64,000 bases of DNA from Proteles cristata cristata (Eukaryota > Chordata > Mammalia > Carnivora > Hyaenidae): the NCBI GenBank assembly GCA_017311185.1, contig JAESUZ010000338.1, positions 682,001-746,000 on the forward strand, given 5' to 3'. Below the pieces are notes generated by a model that saw only the letters and a list, made by a program, of their open reading frames with translations, had not been told where the DNA came from and made no database searches. How positions within the stretch are numbered: the first letter of the stretch is position 1; each line of letters starts with the position of its first letter. A program made the position numbers and the translations under genes. Below are positions 46,144 through 57,208 of the stretch, piece by piece.

Positions 46144-47089
46144 TTAGTTCAGTTACAGTATTTCTTCACTCTACAATTTTTCTTTTCGTTTCTTTTTTTT
46201 TTTTGATGTGGCACAGACTAGTTAATATGGCAGTAAGTGTCAAAACAAAATGACCAGAAGAAATGATTTAAAAGCAAAACAGTCATTGAAAGACAAGAGT
46301 GATGCATTTTTAAAAACAGGGAGTATAGAATTTGTATATATATATAAATATACACACACACGAATTATGAACATGAATAGTTGCTGTAACTACTGGCTGA
46401 AGAAGTTTTGAACCAAATGTGTAATAGTCAAATATTGTTCGATATGAGATATGTATTAATTTGAAATGTTTATTAATATTAAGAAATTTGCATAGGGTTA
46501 TTTAATTAAAATGTTTCAAGCACCATGACCAACTGATATGCAAGTAGCATAATTCTACCCCAAGTGCAAGTGAGCACTGTTAGTTCTGTGTTTTCATAAT
46601 TAACTACTCATTTAGGTGTGATATCTGATAGATACTTTGAATTTCCAAAAGTCATTGAAAGCAGTGAGACTAAATTATGCTACAAACTCTGTGATTCATT
46701 GTTTACTTACATACACAATCCTTCTCCCTCCGTCACTGTCTCAGTTGGTCTGCACTGGTAGGTGACAGGTAAAGCGACAGGCAGCTGTAAAGATTACCTG
46801 AAATTGAGAACAGCAGAGTAAAACTCATTCAAAGACTATAAATAGAGAGCAAAGAAAGGAAGTAAAATTTAGATAGCAAAGATAGCTTTAGAAATATCAG
46901 ATGGGACAAATGAAAAACAACACAGTGGTATTTTTGTTGAGATATATTTATAATGGAGAATGGGGAAGCTGAAGGCACTCCATAGAAATCTCCTTTTTGC
47001 TCCTTTTCCCGCTCTATTCTTGATAGGACCTGCACCCCTACCTGACACCTTCATACTGTATGTCCTCCTCATAAAGGACAAATTGCTAA
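46144..47089. other. Unassigned sequence with one exon-like motif
   Basis: Mostly AT-rich with nothing recognised. A 74-bp minus-strand segment at 46711-46784 is bounded by an acceptor-like and a donor-like site (see findings). TA/CA dinucleotides at about 46336-46360. Confidence 0.4.
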
Positions 47090-47535
47090 TGATTCTTTAG
47101 AATTTCCAGCACAACGATAACATCCACGGATGGATCAGGCAAGAATGACCGGAAGCCATCACGTGCATTTTCCAGACAACCAGCACTAGAAGTCTTGGTA
47201 TTAAGACCTCCTGGTTCTAAGGAATACAGGATTTAGGGAGGACACTTGGACTGTTGTCCTTGTTATCACCAGTACCTGGATGCCTAGGGGGACACAGACA
47301 CCAGGGGGCAATCCTCAGTAAAAGCCCCAAACCCAAAGCAAAGATGAGACTCTCCTTTCCTTTCTGAATCTCCCAGACACAGCACCTGTACCTGAACTCT
47401 CTCTATATCTTCAGTAAACACTGATCCACTTCCTGCTGACTCATGTGTGACTTCTATCCTGTGCATGACCAAGGGTCCTCGTGGTAGGTAGGTCCTGTGG
47501 GATCTGCTCTGGGTCCCTGGACCTGGCCTGCCTAC
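47090..47535 (+). mobile_element. Probable LTR-like repeat
   Basis: GC content rises, and the words 'gacaccagggggcaatcctc', 'ttcagtaaacactgatccac' and 'gtaggtaggtcctgtgggat' have the flavour of an ERV LTR R-U5 end. I cannot place the edges or the family. A 138-codon minus-strand frame (47284-47700) crosses it and is not supported. Confidence 0.4.
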
Positions 47536-47539
47536 ATCA

Positions 47540-48675
47540 TAATAATACTTACAATCTATTGATAAAACAGTGTAGTATAAAGATATTGATATGATTCCAA
47601 ATTGAGACCTAATGCATTGGCAAATTTTGAACAAATTTAAGGAAAGTAGTTTGAAAGACTGACAGGAAATTTTTTCAATTATTTCATAATTATGCACCAT
47701 TGTGCATTGATTATGTTATCATGTTAATCAAATAATGCTCAACTTGAAATATTTGCATATTGTCATACTCCCTCATTCAGGTTTCCTTATAAACATAGTA
47801 CAAGGATCTAAAATTATGCTTTTTGTTCAGATGCCCAAATATAGTCTGTAGAATTCTAAAAATTTCAAATTAATCTTGTTCTTCCTAGCCTACAGAAAGC
47901 AATAATCAGTAATGTTCCAGTAGTATGGAACATTAAAGTTCAATATGCGATTGAAGGGGATTATGATAATGTTGGTAACTGGGATCAATATAAAATCAAC
48001 TAATACAGCATGTTCTACCATAGCATATATAATAGCTGAAACACATTTTAGAGCAAAATAAAAATAATGACATTAGTAGAGGTAACAGACACAATATTTA
48101 CAAGGAAAAATTATACAGAACCACTAAGAATACTAGTTTGAAAATCCACATCAAGTCTAAGCAGTTATAGGCCAACATAATTTTTCTCTTAGTATCCAGC
48201 ATTCATTTCCCCCTCATTCTAATTTTTCTTCATTAGTATAGCACTGACATTATAATACAGGCCTTATGGTTTTTGTTTTTCATTTTTCACTTGTTTTATC
48301 ATTTTCCTATAATCCTACTAAGTAGCTGACATTATATTGTCTGTGGGGGAGGAATGGATATTTAGTTGTGAATCTAAGAATATATGCATATATGACCAAT
48401 AGATCCTCATTCACAGATTCTATATTTGTGAACTGGCCTACTCATTAAAGTTTATTTGTAACCCCCAAATCAATACGTGCATCTCATTAATGGTCACACT
48501 TGGCCACGTGCGGAGTGGCTGAAACGTTGGGTCATTCTAGGTGTATGTTCCCAGGGAAGGTCAAACAGTACAATGCTCTGCCTTCTTATTCAGCTCTCAT
48601 ACTACAAATGTATCTTTTTCAGTCTACTTAGCGTGACGTATTTCACATTTTTGAGCTTTTAGTGATTTTACTATT
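47540..48675. other. Unassigned AT-rich sequence
   Basis: No gene or named repeat. Confidence 0.4.
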
Positions 48676-48679
48676 TAAA

Positions 48680-49055
48680 ATGACCCCAGATGTAGTGCTG
48701 ACGTGCTGTCCAGTGTTCCTAAGAAGGCTGTGGTGAGCCTCGTGGAGAAAGGATATGAGTACGTGTTAGATGAACTCCCTTTGGATATGGGTTATAGCGC
48801 TATTGGCCATGGATTCACTGTAAAAGAACCAATGATGTATATTAAGTAAGGTGCTGGTGAACTGAAACTTACCTAAGACAAGGTTATGTTCTTATCAGCT
48901 GATGAAAATGTTGTGACCAGAGTTTTGAGGAGCTAACTCTGTATTTCCCTGGGAACACTGGTTCAGTGTTAGCTAATTCCATCTTCATAGAGCGTGGATA
49001 GAATACAACTACTATGGATAAAAAGAACTGACCGTATTATCAATTTTTTCTCTGT
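48680..49055 (+). pseudogene. pogo/Tigger-like transposon fragment with HTH remnant
   Basis: The plus-strand translation near 48705-48850 reads KAVVSLVEKGY, VLDELPLDMGYSAIGHGFTV and MYIK, which resembles the CENP-B/jerky-type N-terminal helix-turn-helix of pogo (Tigger) transposases ('YSAIG..F.V.E...YIK'). The rest is non-coding and ends near 'aaaaagaactgaccgta'. Broken and ancient; the assignment rests on this short match. Confidence 0.5.
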
Positions 49056-49615
49056 AGATGATATGTACCTTTAATTTACTGTAAATTATTAAGGAAAAGG
49101 ATAATACTTTGTACTGTATCTCTGTCAAAAGCTAAGTTTTAATTATTTTGGAGAGAAGACATTCATTTCTCACACAACCTTAAGGTGCTATGGAAATCAA
49201 AAATACGATTAACAGTTATCCAGACTTGGTAGCTTTTCATAGCCTCTTCAAAAGAAGGAGCAATCCCACACACATCACGTATTTTTAAGGACTTGTTAAC
49301 TTGCTGAAAGGTGTGTAAACCATGGCAATACTCAGACAATATGAAGTGTAAATCTCATTTCATTCTGTTTGAATATGCATATTCTTAGCTTTGATGGCAG
49401 AACCCAAGATGCTATGTAAAATTAAAAAAAAAATTATCATTTCAACATAATAGTCAGTAGCAAAGTATAATGTTTAATGTGTCTCTGGGAAATTTTACCC
49501 TTTGGGAAATGTACACCCTCTCGCACTCAAGATTCTTTTATCAAACTTTTGACCACATGCCTCTTTGGATATTTGACAGGCATCTAATGGGCATCTTAAA
49601 TTAATACATTTTCCC
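49056..49615. other. Unassigned AT-rich sequence
   Basis: Nothing recognised. Confidence 0.4.
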
Positions 49616-49619
49616 TAAG

Positions 49620-50045
49620 AACTTACTGTTTATTCTGTTTTATTTTTTTTTCCTTCAGAGTTTAGAGCAGTTTCATCTTTGAAATGTTCAAATCAACCAC
49701 CTTAGTCTTCCTTAACTCTTTTCTCCACTGTATATGTCCATGCCATTAAAAAATCCTGTTGGGAGATCAAATCCTTCAAATATATGCCACGAACTCAGCC
49801 ACCATGTTACTACCCCGGCTGCTACCGTTGATCTTTCTTGCTGTTTCTCAGCACCTCCTTTGGCCTCTTCAGTCCATTATAAAATGAGCGACTGAAGTGA
49901 AAGTTTTTAAACTGAATATTACCATATTTTGCATCAGCGAAAATTATCTAATGGCTTCTTATCTTGCTCAGAATCAAAATCAGTGTCTTTCTGCAGGCCA
50001 CTAGACCCTTCATAATTTGACTCCATCAACCATCACCATTTGTGG
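49620..50045 (+). mobile_element. L2 LINE fragment
   Basis: 'ttgctgtttctcagcacctc', 'tctaatggcttcttatcttg', 'ctcagaatcaaaatcagtgt' and 'gcaggccactagacccttca' follow the L2 3' region order ('aatggcttcccatctcactc agaataaaa...'). Ancient, diverged, non-coding now. Confidence 0.7.
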
Positions 50046-52055
50046 CTACATTAGATCAAGTTCCCATGTTGGAACTGAAAAACAAAATAAACTGTCAAGA
50101 GGATAATCCAATTATTAATGTGAGGACACAAAGAAAATCGTTAGCACTCAAGATGAATGGACATAAGAAAAAAATTGGCACAATATTGTTTAATATATTG
50201 AAGGAAACTATTTTTATAAGTTTTTGTGAATAGTGTCATAGAAATTTCTACCAGCAAACTGAAACATAAAACTTAGAGGTTTCTCTTTTTATTATGGAAA
50301 GCACTTCTTTTTCTCAGGAAGTAAGTAGATTCATAAACTTTGTTTCTGCTCAACTACTAAATTATTCCCCAACTTTAGTGAATAGAAATAAAGTATTGGA
50401 AAGTGTGCTTTTTAAAACACTTTATTTGAAGTGATTGCAGATAATATACTTGTATTTTCTCATTTCATTTTATTTTCTAACACTCTATTAATAATATATT
50501 TAATGTTGAGGTACTATTTATATCAATGTGAAACCATCTCAGTATAGTCCTATTCAGGAGAATAAAATCCTGAAGACACCGAACAAAAGTATATGGTATA
50601 GACATACTATCCAGATGTATCATACTTCTTCATAAACTTACTACTGACAAATTAGTAAAAGGGAGTATAGTATCTCATATGGTTGTTAGGAAGAGCAAAC
50701 TATAAATATTAGAATATTTGATTATTCACATTGGCTATCTTCCTGGTCTTGAAAGGTGTCTACCACTCAATATATATTTTCTACAAATTATAGTAGAGTG
50801 TAGAATTAATCAAAGGGCATCCTACCTGATACCATTTGAATTTAGAATGGAACACTTAGGAAAAGGCAGAGCAAAAACATCAATGATTAATTACGAAGAC
50901 TATAATAGAGCATAATAGTGAAACACTGTTTCATATAGAATTGTTTATAGAACAAAGAGAGAAGGAGAAAAATGTGAGAGAGAAAAAGATGGCTCAAAGA
51001 AAAAAGAAGGGGGCTCCCTAAGCCTCTGGGATTTATCTTGGGAGAGGCTATTATTTGTATTGATTTTAGTTTGCAAGTTTTCTTCTTCTCTTTCTCTGCT
51101 GGCCCACCATGTAATCCATAAATAATAAATAGGTGAACAGTGAGTCATTCTTTTGATTGCAAGCATAGGAACCATCACAATACATTAATCCACCAACGGA
51201 GCACCACATCATGACCATCATAAAATGCACTTCATCATGGAGTTAAGACCTTAGAACTTAAACTTGCTATTGGCCCCTAGATTCTAACAAATGGAGGAGC
51301 ACAAAATGAAAGGATTCTTACATGCCAAGTATGTCAGCTCTTATTGTTCCTTGTGCTTTCCTTCACATGCTGACTTCCTTTCCCATAAACCTGGACTTGA
51401 GTATTGAATTTCTAAGGCAAGAGTAATTGTTGTTACATTTAACAAAGTGTTATACATGACCTGTTTCTGGGCGCTTTTGATGGGACTCGTACAATTTTCT
51501 CTAAGTAATATAACTGTTATTTGTCACGTAAATCTGTGAGAAATGGGAAACTTCACACTGTGAGCATGTAACTAAAAGGCTAATATATAAGCCCAGTGAA
51601 GAGAGGCACAGAAGTGACTAATGTCAATTAAAGGACTCTTTAGAAGGTAACATCAATAAAAATAATTGGGAATTAATAATTATTCAGTTAATAATATGAC
51701 CCCAGGGAGTTTCAATGCTATAGAAAACTGGATAGGAATGTAATCTACTTCCTGTATGAAGATATTTCTTATTCTATGAAAAACCATCTTATTTTTATGA
51801 TTACTTTTTTAACTCTTTCTAGTAGTGTAACAGACATCCAGAAAATTGTACAGATGATTAGTGTGTACCTTAATGGATTTTAAGATAACAGCACACTTGT
51901 CATTCCAGCACAAAGAACAACTAAAAGATTAATAGGCAGCTCCAAACCCACATCTTGTCTGTCCACAAAGGTTGGCTTTTGCTCACTGAAGCTGATTTCT
52001 TAGTATCCACTTTCTATCTGACTTCTTGTGCATAGAATAGTTTGATATTTCCTAT
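50046..52055. other. Unassigned AT-rich sequence
   Basis: No gene or nameable repeat. Short frames here have no family signature. Confidence 0.4.
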
Positions 52056-52059
52056 TTCT

Positions 52060-52830
52060 GTACAGTATGAAATTGCTTAAATATAGTACCATTTCTTACT
52101 CCATTTCATTGTTGTTGGGCAGTAGAGTTATTTCAAATCTTGGGCTATTACACGTAGGGCTGTTATGAACATTTTTGTATAAATTTTTGGTAAACAAACA
52201 TGTTGAGTGATACCCTATGCATATATTCATTTTAGTAGATATTGGCAAGCATTTTGGAAAAGTTTTTATACCAGTTTACACTCTCACCAACACTTTGTGA
52301 GCATTCCAACTGCTCCACACCTTTGCTGGAGCTTAGTTTTATGTATATTTTTTATTTTGTTTATCTTAGCTCTTTTGGTAGTTTTACTGTCATCACATAT
52401 CACATTTTGGAGTTAACTGGTATTTTCCTAATGACTAATGAAGTGGAAAACATTTCATATAAGTACTGGCCATATGGGTACCTATCTTGTTTTATAAAAT
52501 ATATTCACCTTTGTTTATTTTTCTATTGTGTATCGGCCATTTGTCATCGTTTGTAGGAGTTGTTTTTATATATTTAATGAAAGTCACTTTGTATGTTTTT
52601 ATTATTTAATGGTGCCTTTTGATGAATATTCTTATTTGAACTTAATAGTTTTTAATTTTTCATTTTATGATTAATGGGTTTTATAACGACTCTGTGTAAG
52701 AGATCATTGACTCTTCTAAAGCCCTACGTATGTTCCTTGATATTTTCTTCCAAAAACTGTATAACTTTATGTTTCACATTTATATCTATAATCCATGTGG
52801 GATATAGATTTGGAGACATGGTACTATTTA
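52060..52830 (-). mobile_element. Old L1 ORF2 3' region, antisense
   Basis: Diverged but ordered landmarks of antisense L1: 'cacgtagggctgttatgaac', 'ccagtttacactctcaccaa', 'attttcctaatgactaatga', 'cggccatttgtcatcg', 'gttttataacgactctgtgt' and 'atctataatccatgtggg'. No intact frame. Confidence 0.72.
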
Positions 52831-53753
52831 ATTATGATAACGAGCACAAAAATCCTTATTTTCTACTTCAGTATCATAAAGTTTCAAAAATTTGATTGTA
52901 GGATATCATTTGGTCTCTATGTCAGTATGGACCCAATCAGGAGAGAGAAACCATGCAGTGCTTTGAACAGAGAATATTGACATAAAGAAACATGAAGTAT
53001 AACAAGAATATAAAATAATGAGAGATGGGCTAATAAGTAAAGGGAACTCTAAAGAGTATAAAAATGTCAGACATAAGGAGCAGTCACTAGCTCTAATATT
53101 ATGAACACCCAAGGAAAAGCTCTATATATATCCCCATCCTTCTGAGACTCAGACCTTGTTGAAGAGTATATGACCATGACTCACATGTTGGCAGAATGTT
53201 GCCTGTGGTGGATCGTGGCGGAACTTGCTGGAAGCAAAACCCATTCTTCCCACAGTGTTTCTCTAGCATCCTCTACTGTGAAAGCTTCAGGACCACCTGC
53301 AAAAATAACTATATATTAAAGGCCCATATCCATTTTCACAGAGCAGAGAAAGGGGGTTACTGTGGAGCTGAGAGCCAATGAATTAATATTGGCAAGGACA
53401 AGTTCAGGTTTAGAATATAAAGACTAGGCAGTAAGATACCCCGGATGTCTTGCTCTAACTCTACTACCAATGATGTGTGGCCATTCCTGTGACACGGTTT
53501 GGAAGGTAGATTGATTCCCACAACCAGTGTACCCTCGGCCGATGAGACCACACTGTACTAATCTGAGAATGAACTGCTCAGCATGTCCTGAGTATCTGGT
53601 CCTTCGAATCAAACTCTGTTAGAAAGTCAGGCACTGTGGAGTGTGTGGACTCTTACAAGCCAGAAGCTGGGCACAAGTTATTAAATGTATCATGACCTGA
53701 AAAATACTGTTTCTAAGTTATCTCTCATAAAATTGACCCAGGTTAGTAAATTG
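52831..53753. other. Unassigned sequence
   Basis: Several short frames on both strands overlap (52906-53612); none shows a known domain. No repeat recognised. Confidence 0.4.
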
Positions 53754-53974
53754 AGGCGCTCCTGGGTGGCTCATATGCTTAAGCATCTGAATTCAACTCA
53801 GGTCATGATCCCATGGTTTGTAAGTTTGAACCCCGCATCAGGATCTGTACTGACAGGTCGGAGCCTGGAGCCTGCTTCAGATTCTATGTCTCCCTCTCTC
53901 TGCCCCTCTCCTGCCTGAGCTTTCTCTCTCTCTCTCTCTCTCCTCAAAAATAAACAATCATTAAACAATTAAAA
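53754..53974 (+). mobile_element. CAN SINE, sense
   Basis: Head 'aggcgctcctgggtggctca', body, (CT)n tract and A-rich tail. Flanks 'gtaaattga' and 'ctaaattca' may be a decayed duplication. It faces an antisense SINE about 220 bp away. Confidence 0.93.
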
Positions 53975-54191
53975 ACTAAATTCACTCATTGATGGTAGTA
54001 ATATCACTTCTCTGCTTATGAGTAAAAATACTATTTAAAGAAAATACACTGATTGGCAAGTATCACTCCCTGAAATATCTTTCTCTCTACATATAGGCAT
54101 CTTGGTTACATATTTTTAGTGTGTACTTCTGATTAAAGATTTTGGTTGCATTAGTAACACTCCATTCTCCTAGTTTCTTTCTAAGTTTATC

Positions 54192-54357
54192 ATTTTTTTT
54201 TTAGAGAAAGATTGTTGGAGGGACAGAGAGAGAGAGCTAGAGAGAGAAAATCCAAAGCAGACTTTGTGCTGTGAGCTTGATCTCATGAACCACAAGAGCA
54301 TAACCTGAGCTGAAATCAAGAGTGAGATGCTTAACCAACTGAGTCACACAGGTGTCC
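54192..54357 (-). mobile_element. CAN SINE, antisense, internally deleted
   Basis: GA-rich tract, body complement, and head complement ('actgagtcacacaggtgtcc'). The segment between 'tgtgctgtgagct' and 'tgatctcatg' lacks about 40 bases of the body. Older linker type ('gagctgaaatcaagag'). Confidence 0.9.
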
Positions 54358-54746
54358 ATTTTTCCTATTCTCTTTCTGTCTGTGATAATTTCCTTCCTAA
54401 TTCTTTTGCAAATGTCAGCATTTCTCAGTATCTCACCTCTGGTTCACTGACTTTTTATTCTTTTTCTCTAAAATTTGCTCTATTTTTGTGACTTCAATTC
54501 CGATCTCTTTGTGAAATATATAGGTCTATATCTCCAACCCTTAAGTCACTGTGAAGATTCTAGAGTCATAAATTTCTAAATACTTGTAAAACTAGTATTC
54601 CTTATTGCATTGCCAGCAATTCAGATTCAACATAAACACAATTTTTCCCACTAAATGTGTTTATGTCAAGAGTTCAAAATCCTTATTAATGGTAGGATCA
54701 GTCATCTAGTCATCACTGTTCAATATTTTATCTCCACTTTCTATAC
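54358..54746. other. Unassigned sequence
   Basis: No repeat or gene recognised. Confidence 0.4.
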
Positions 54747-55449
54747 TCTCTAGTCCCTTATTTTCTTTTTTTTCTAATTTTATTTATTTATTTATTTATT
54801 TTACAAATAGTTTATTGTCAGATTAGTTTCCACATAACACCCAGTGCTCATCCCCACAAGTGTCCTCCTCCATGCCTATCCCTCCTCCCCCCCCACTTCC
54901 ATCAGTCCTCAGTTTTTGTCAGCATTCAAGAGTCTCTCATGGTTTGCCTCTCTCCCTTTCCCCCACCATTTCCGCCCTTCTTCTCCCCCTTGGTCCTCTG
55001 TTAAGTTCCTCCTAATCCTCCTATACGTGCACACATACGATATTTGTCCTTCTCTGCCTGACTTATTTCGCTCAGCATAACACCCTCAAGGTCCATCCAT
55101 GTTGGTACACATGGCCAGATTTCATTGTTTCTCATTGCCATGTAGTATTCCATGGTATAGATAAACCACATCTTCTTGATCCATTCATCTGTTGATGGAC
55201 ACTTAGGCTCTTTCCATGTTTTAGCTATTGTGGAGAGTGCTGCTATGAACATTGGGGTACATGTGCTCCTATGCCTCAGCATTTCTGTATCCCTTGGGTA
55301 AATTCCTAGCAGTGCTATTGCTGGGTCATAGGGGAGTTCTATTGTTAGTTTCCTTAGGAACCTCCACACTGTTTTCCAGAGGGGCTGTACCAGTTTACAT
55401 TCCCACCAACAGTGGAGGAGGGTGCCCGTTTCTCTAGTCCCTTATTTTC
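54747..55449 (-). mobile_element. Young felid L1 3' end with 19-bp target duplications
   Basis: L1 body at 54766-55430 on the minus strand: ORF2 C-terminus, purine-rich 3' UTR, and a tail that includes a (TAAA)n expansion. Flanked by exact copies of tctctagtcccttattttc at 54747-54765 and 55431-55449. 5'-truncated, and otherwise little decayed. Confidence 0.97.
55001..55369 (-). pseudogene. L1 ORF2 C-terminus
   Basis: 122 open codons to the natural stop, starting [20 protein letters not shown] and ending ARIGGLGGT, close to the copy at 43041-43383 with a small in-frame length difference near 'DKYRMCARI'. Truncated ORF2, so not functional. Confidence 0.93.
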
Positions 55450-55461
55450 ATTACTTTTTTA

Positions 55462-55676
55462 AAAAAAATTTTATTTATTTCTAGGAGAAAGAGAGAGAGA
55501 GAGACAGCGTGAGCAGGGGAGGGTCAGAGAGAGAGGGAGTCACAGACTGAAACAGGCTCCAGGCTCTGAGCTGGTAGTCAGCACAGAGCCCGACGCGGGG
55601 TTCGAACCCACGAACCGCAAGATCATGACCTAAGCGAAAGTCGGACGCTTAACTGACTAAGCCACCCAGGAGCCCC
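55462..55676 (-). mobile_element. Young felid CAN SINE, antisense, full length
   Basis: Head complement with CG sites kept, GA tract and tail. Exact 16-bp duplication ttttcattactttttt at 55445-55460 and 55677-55692. It inserted within a few bases of the right end of the young L1 above. Confidence 0.97.
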
Positions 55677-55692
55677 TTTTCATTACTTTTTT

Positions 55693-57005
55693 TTAAGTTT
55701 TCTGGATTCAGTGTATTCTCTTTTTTGTCCGGTATTCTCATTCCCAGCATACATGCACCAAAATTTCAAGGGTACAAAGAAAAGTGACATATGGTATTTA
55801 GAGTAAGTTGTCTTTTAAGGGTATTGGCTAAAGAAGCTGAAGATTCTACAATCTATTAATAACAAATCCAAATTATGTAAATGGCATAGGTCTTGGAGTA
55901 CATTAACAGGCCATGAGGTCAGCCTTTAGGTTTTTATTTCAAAAGATACCACTTTAAGTGTTAGAAACAGGTTGAGCATTAAAAACAAACAAACAAACAA
56001 ACAAACAAAATAAAACAGGGAAAGAGACTAAAGACCTTTTTAAGAGCCTCAACTGAATGAAGCAAAGCAGATAGAAGACAAAGAAAGTAAAGTTAGATGA
56101 TACTGGAAGAATATCTTAAGATCATGGAGAGAGACCTAATCTTGATGCAGAGCTTGACCCAGGAATTCTCCTGATGGAGAGAAAGGTAGCTCTAAAAGAG
56201 GTAATAAAACATTCCTGAGATGTTAAGGTCATAAGTAATGATTAAATGTTGTACTACAGAACATAAGAATAAGTCAGTATACACCTTAGGTAAGTATTGA
56301 GCCTGAAGTGGTGGTTTAAAAATAGGATGTGAAAATGGCTTAGGGTCCAGAGTTTCCTCTTGTCTAATTCCTTATAGCAAAAATTCTGGTACTGTTGGAA
56401 GCTGCACACAAAAACATTTAAAGAACCTCCACTTACAAGAATATTGATTCCCAGAAGAATGAATGAGCTCCTGAGGTCAAACAGCTCTAGAATTTTATGA
56501 ATGTGTGGAATCTTTTATTTACTTCTCCACAGATTGTCTCCCAAACTTGTGTGAGAATTATCTTTCTTTTTCAGGAGTGAGAACTGAAAGAAGGTTAAGT
56601 GACTTTACCAAACTGTAAGAGCAGTTCAAAAATAGAATTCTAAGAGGAGTTATAGAAATCGTAGTCAATTGCTAAAGTTGTTTAAAGTTACATGTGGTAA
56701 TTCAGAAAATTCCAAATGTGTGGTCCTCCTACTCATCTAGTCATACCTTAATTTAATCAGTATAATATTAAAATAAAATTATTTCTGATATTTTTATTTT
56801 CTAAGTGAACAAAATAGCTTCAACAGTCTAAAAATAGTGCTTAATAGTATGCATTTTATTGAAAACATTTAAGAAAATATCTTTTTATTAATTAACAGCC
56901 TATTTGACCTCAGAAAGTATTATTCAATACATATTTACTGAGCTCACATTATTTGTACAATACTGTGTGTGATCCTGTAAGGCTATACAAATACATTATG
57001 GCATA
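55693..57005. other. Unassigned AT-rich sequence
   Basis: An (AAAC)n run at 55983-56008. Nothing else recognised. Confidence 0.4.
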
Positions 57006-57009
57006 ATCT

Positions 57010-57208
57010 ATAAAAGCATGGGTTTGAGTCTAATTGTCCATGGGTTGGAACTTAATATCTCGTAAGCTTGGGAAGCTTCTTTCATCATCTAAGAAAAGTG
57101 GATGATGATAGCACTTCACTAGGTTATTAGTATTACGTGAACTTATATATTGTGAAGTAATTAGAACAGTACTTCACACATAGTTATTTCTCAATAAGTA
57201 TTGGTTCC
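57010..57208 (+). mobile_element. MIR element
   Basis: Near full-length order of MIR: 'gcatgggtttgagtctaatt', 'cttgggaagcttctttcatc', 'aaaagtggatgatgatagca', 'aattagaacagtacttcaca' and 'ctcaataagtattgg'. Ancient. Confidence 0.88.

Noticed and set aside
47284..47700. 138-codon minus-strand frame
   Set aside because: Covers an LTR-like segment plus AT-rich sequence; no domain and no conservation evidence available.
54844..55080. 78-codon plus-strand frame
   Set aside because: Antisense of the young L1 3' UTR and ORF2 C-terminus.
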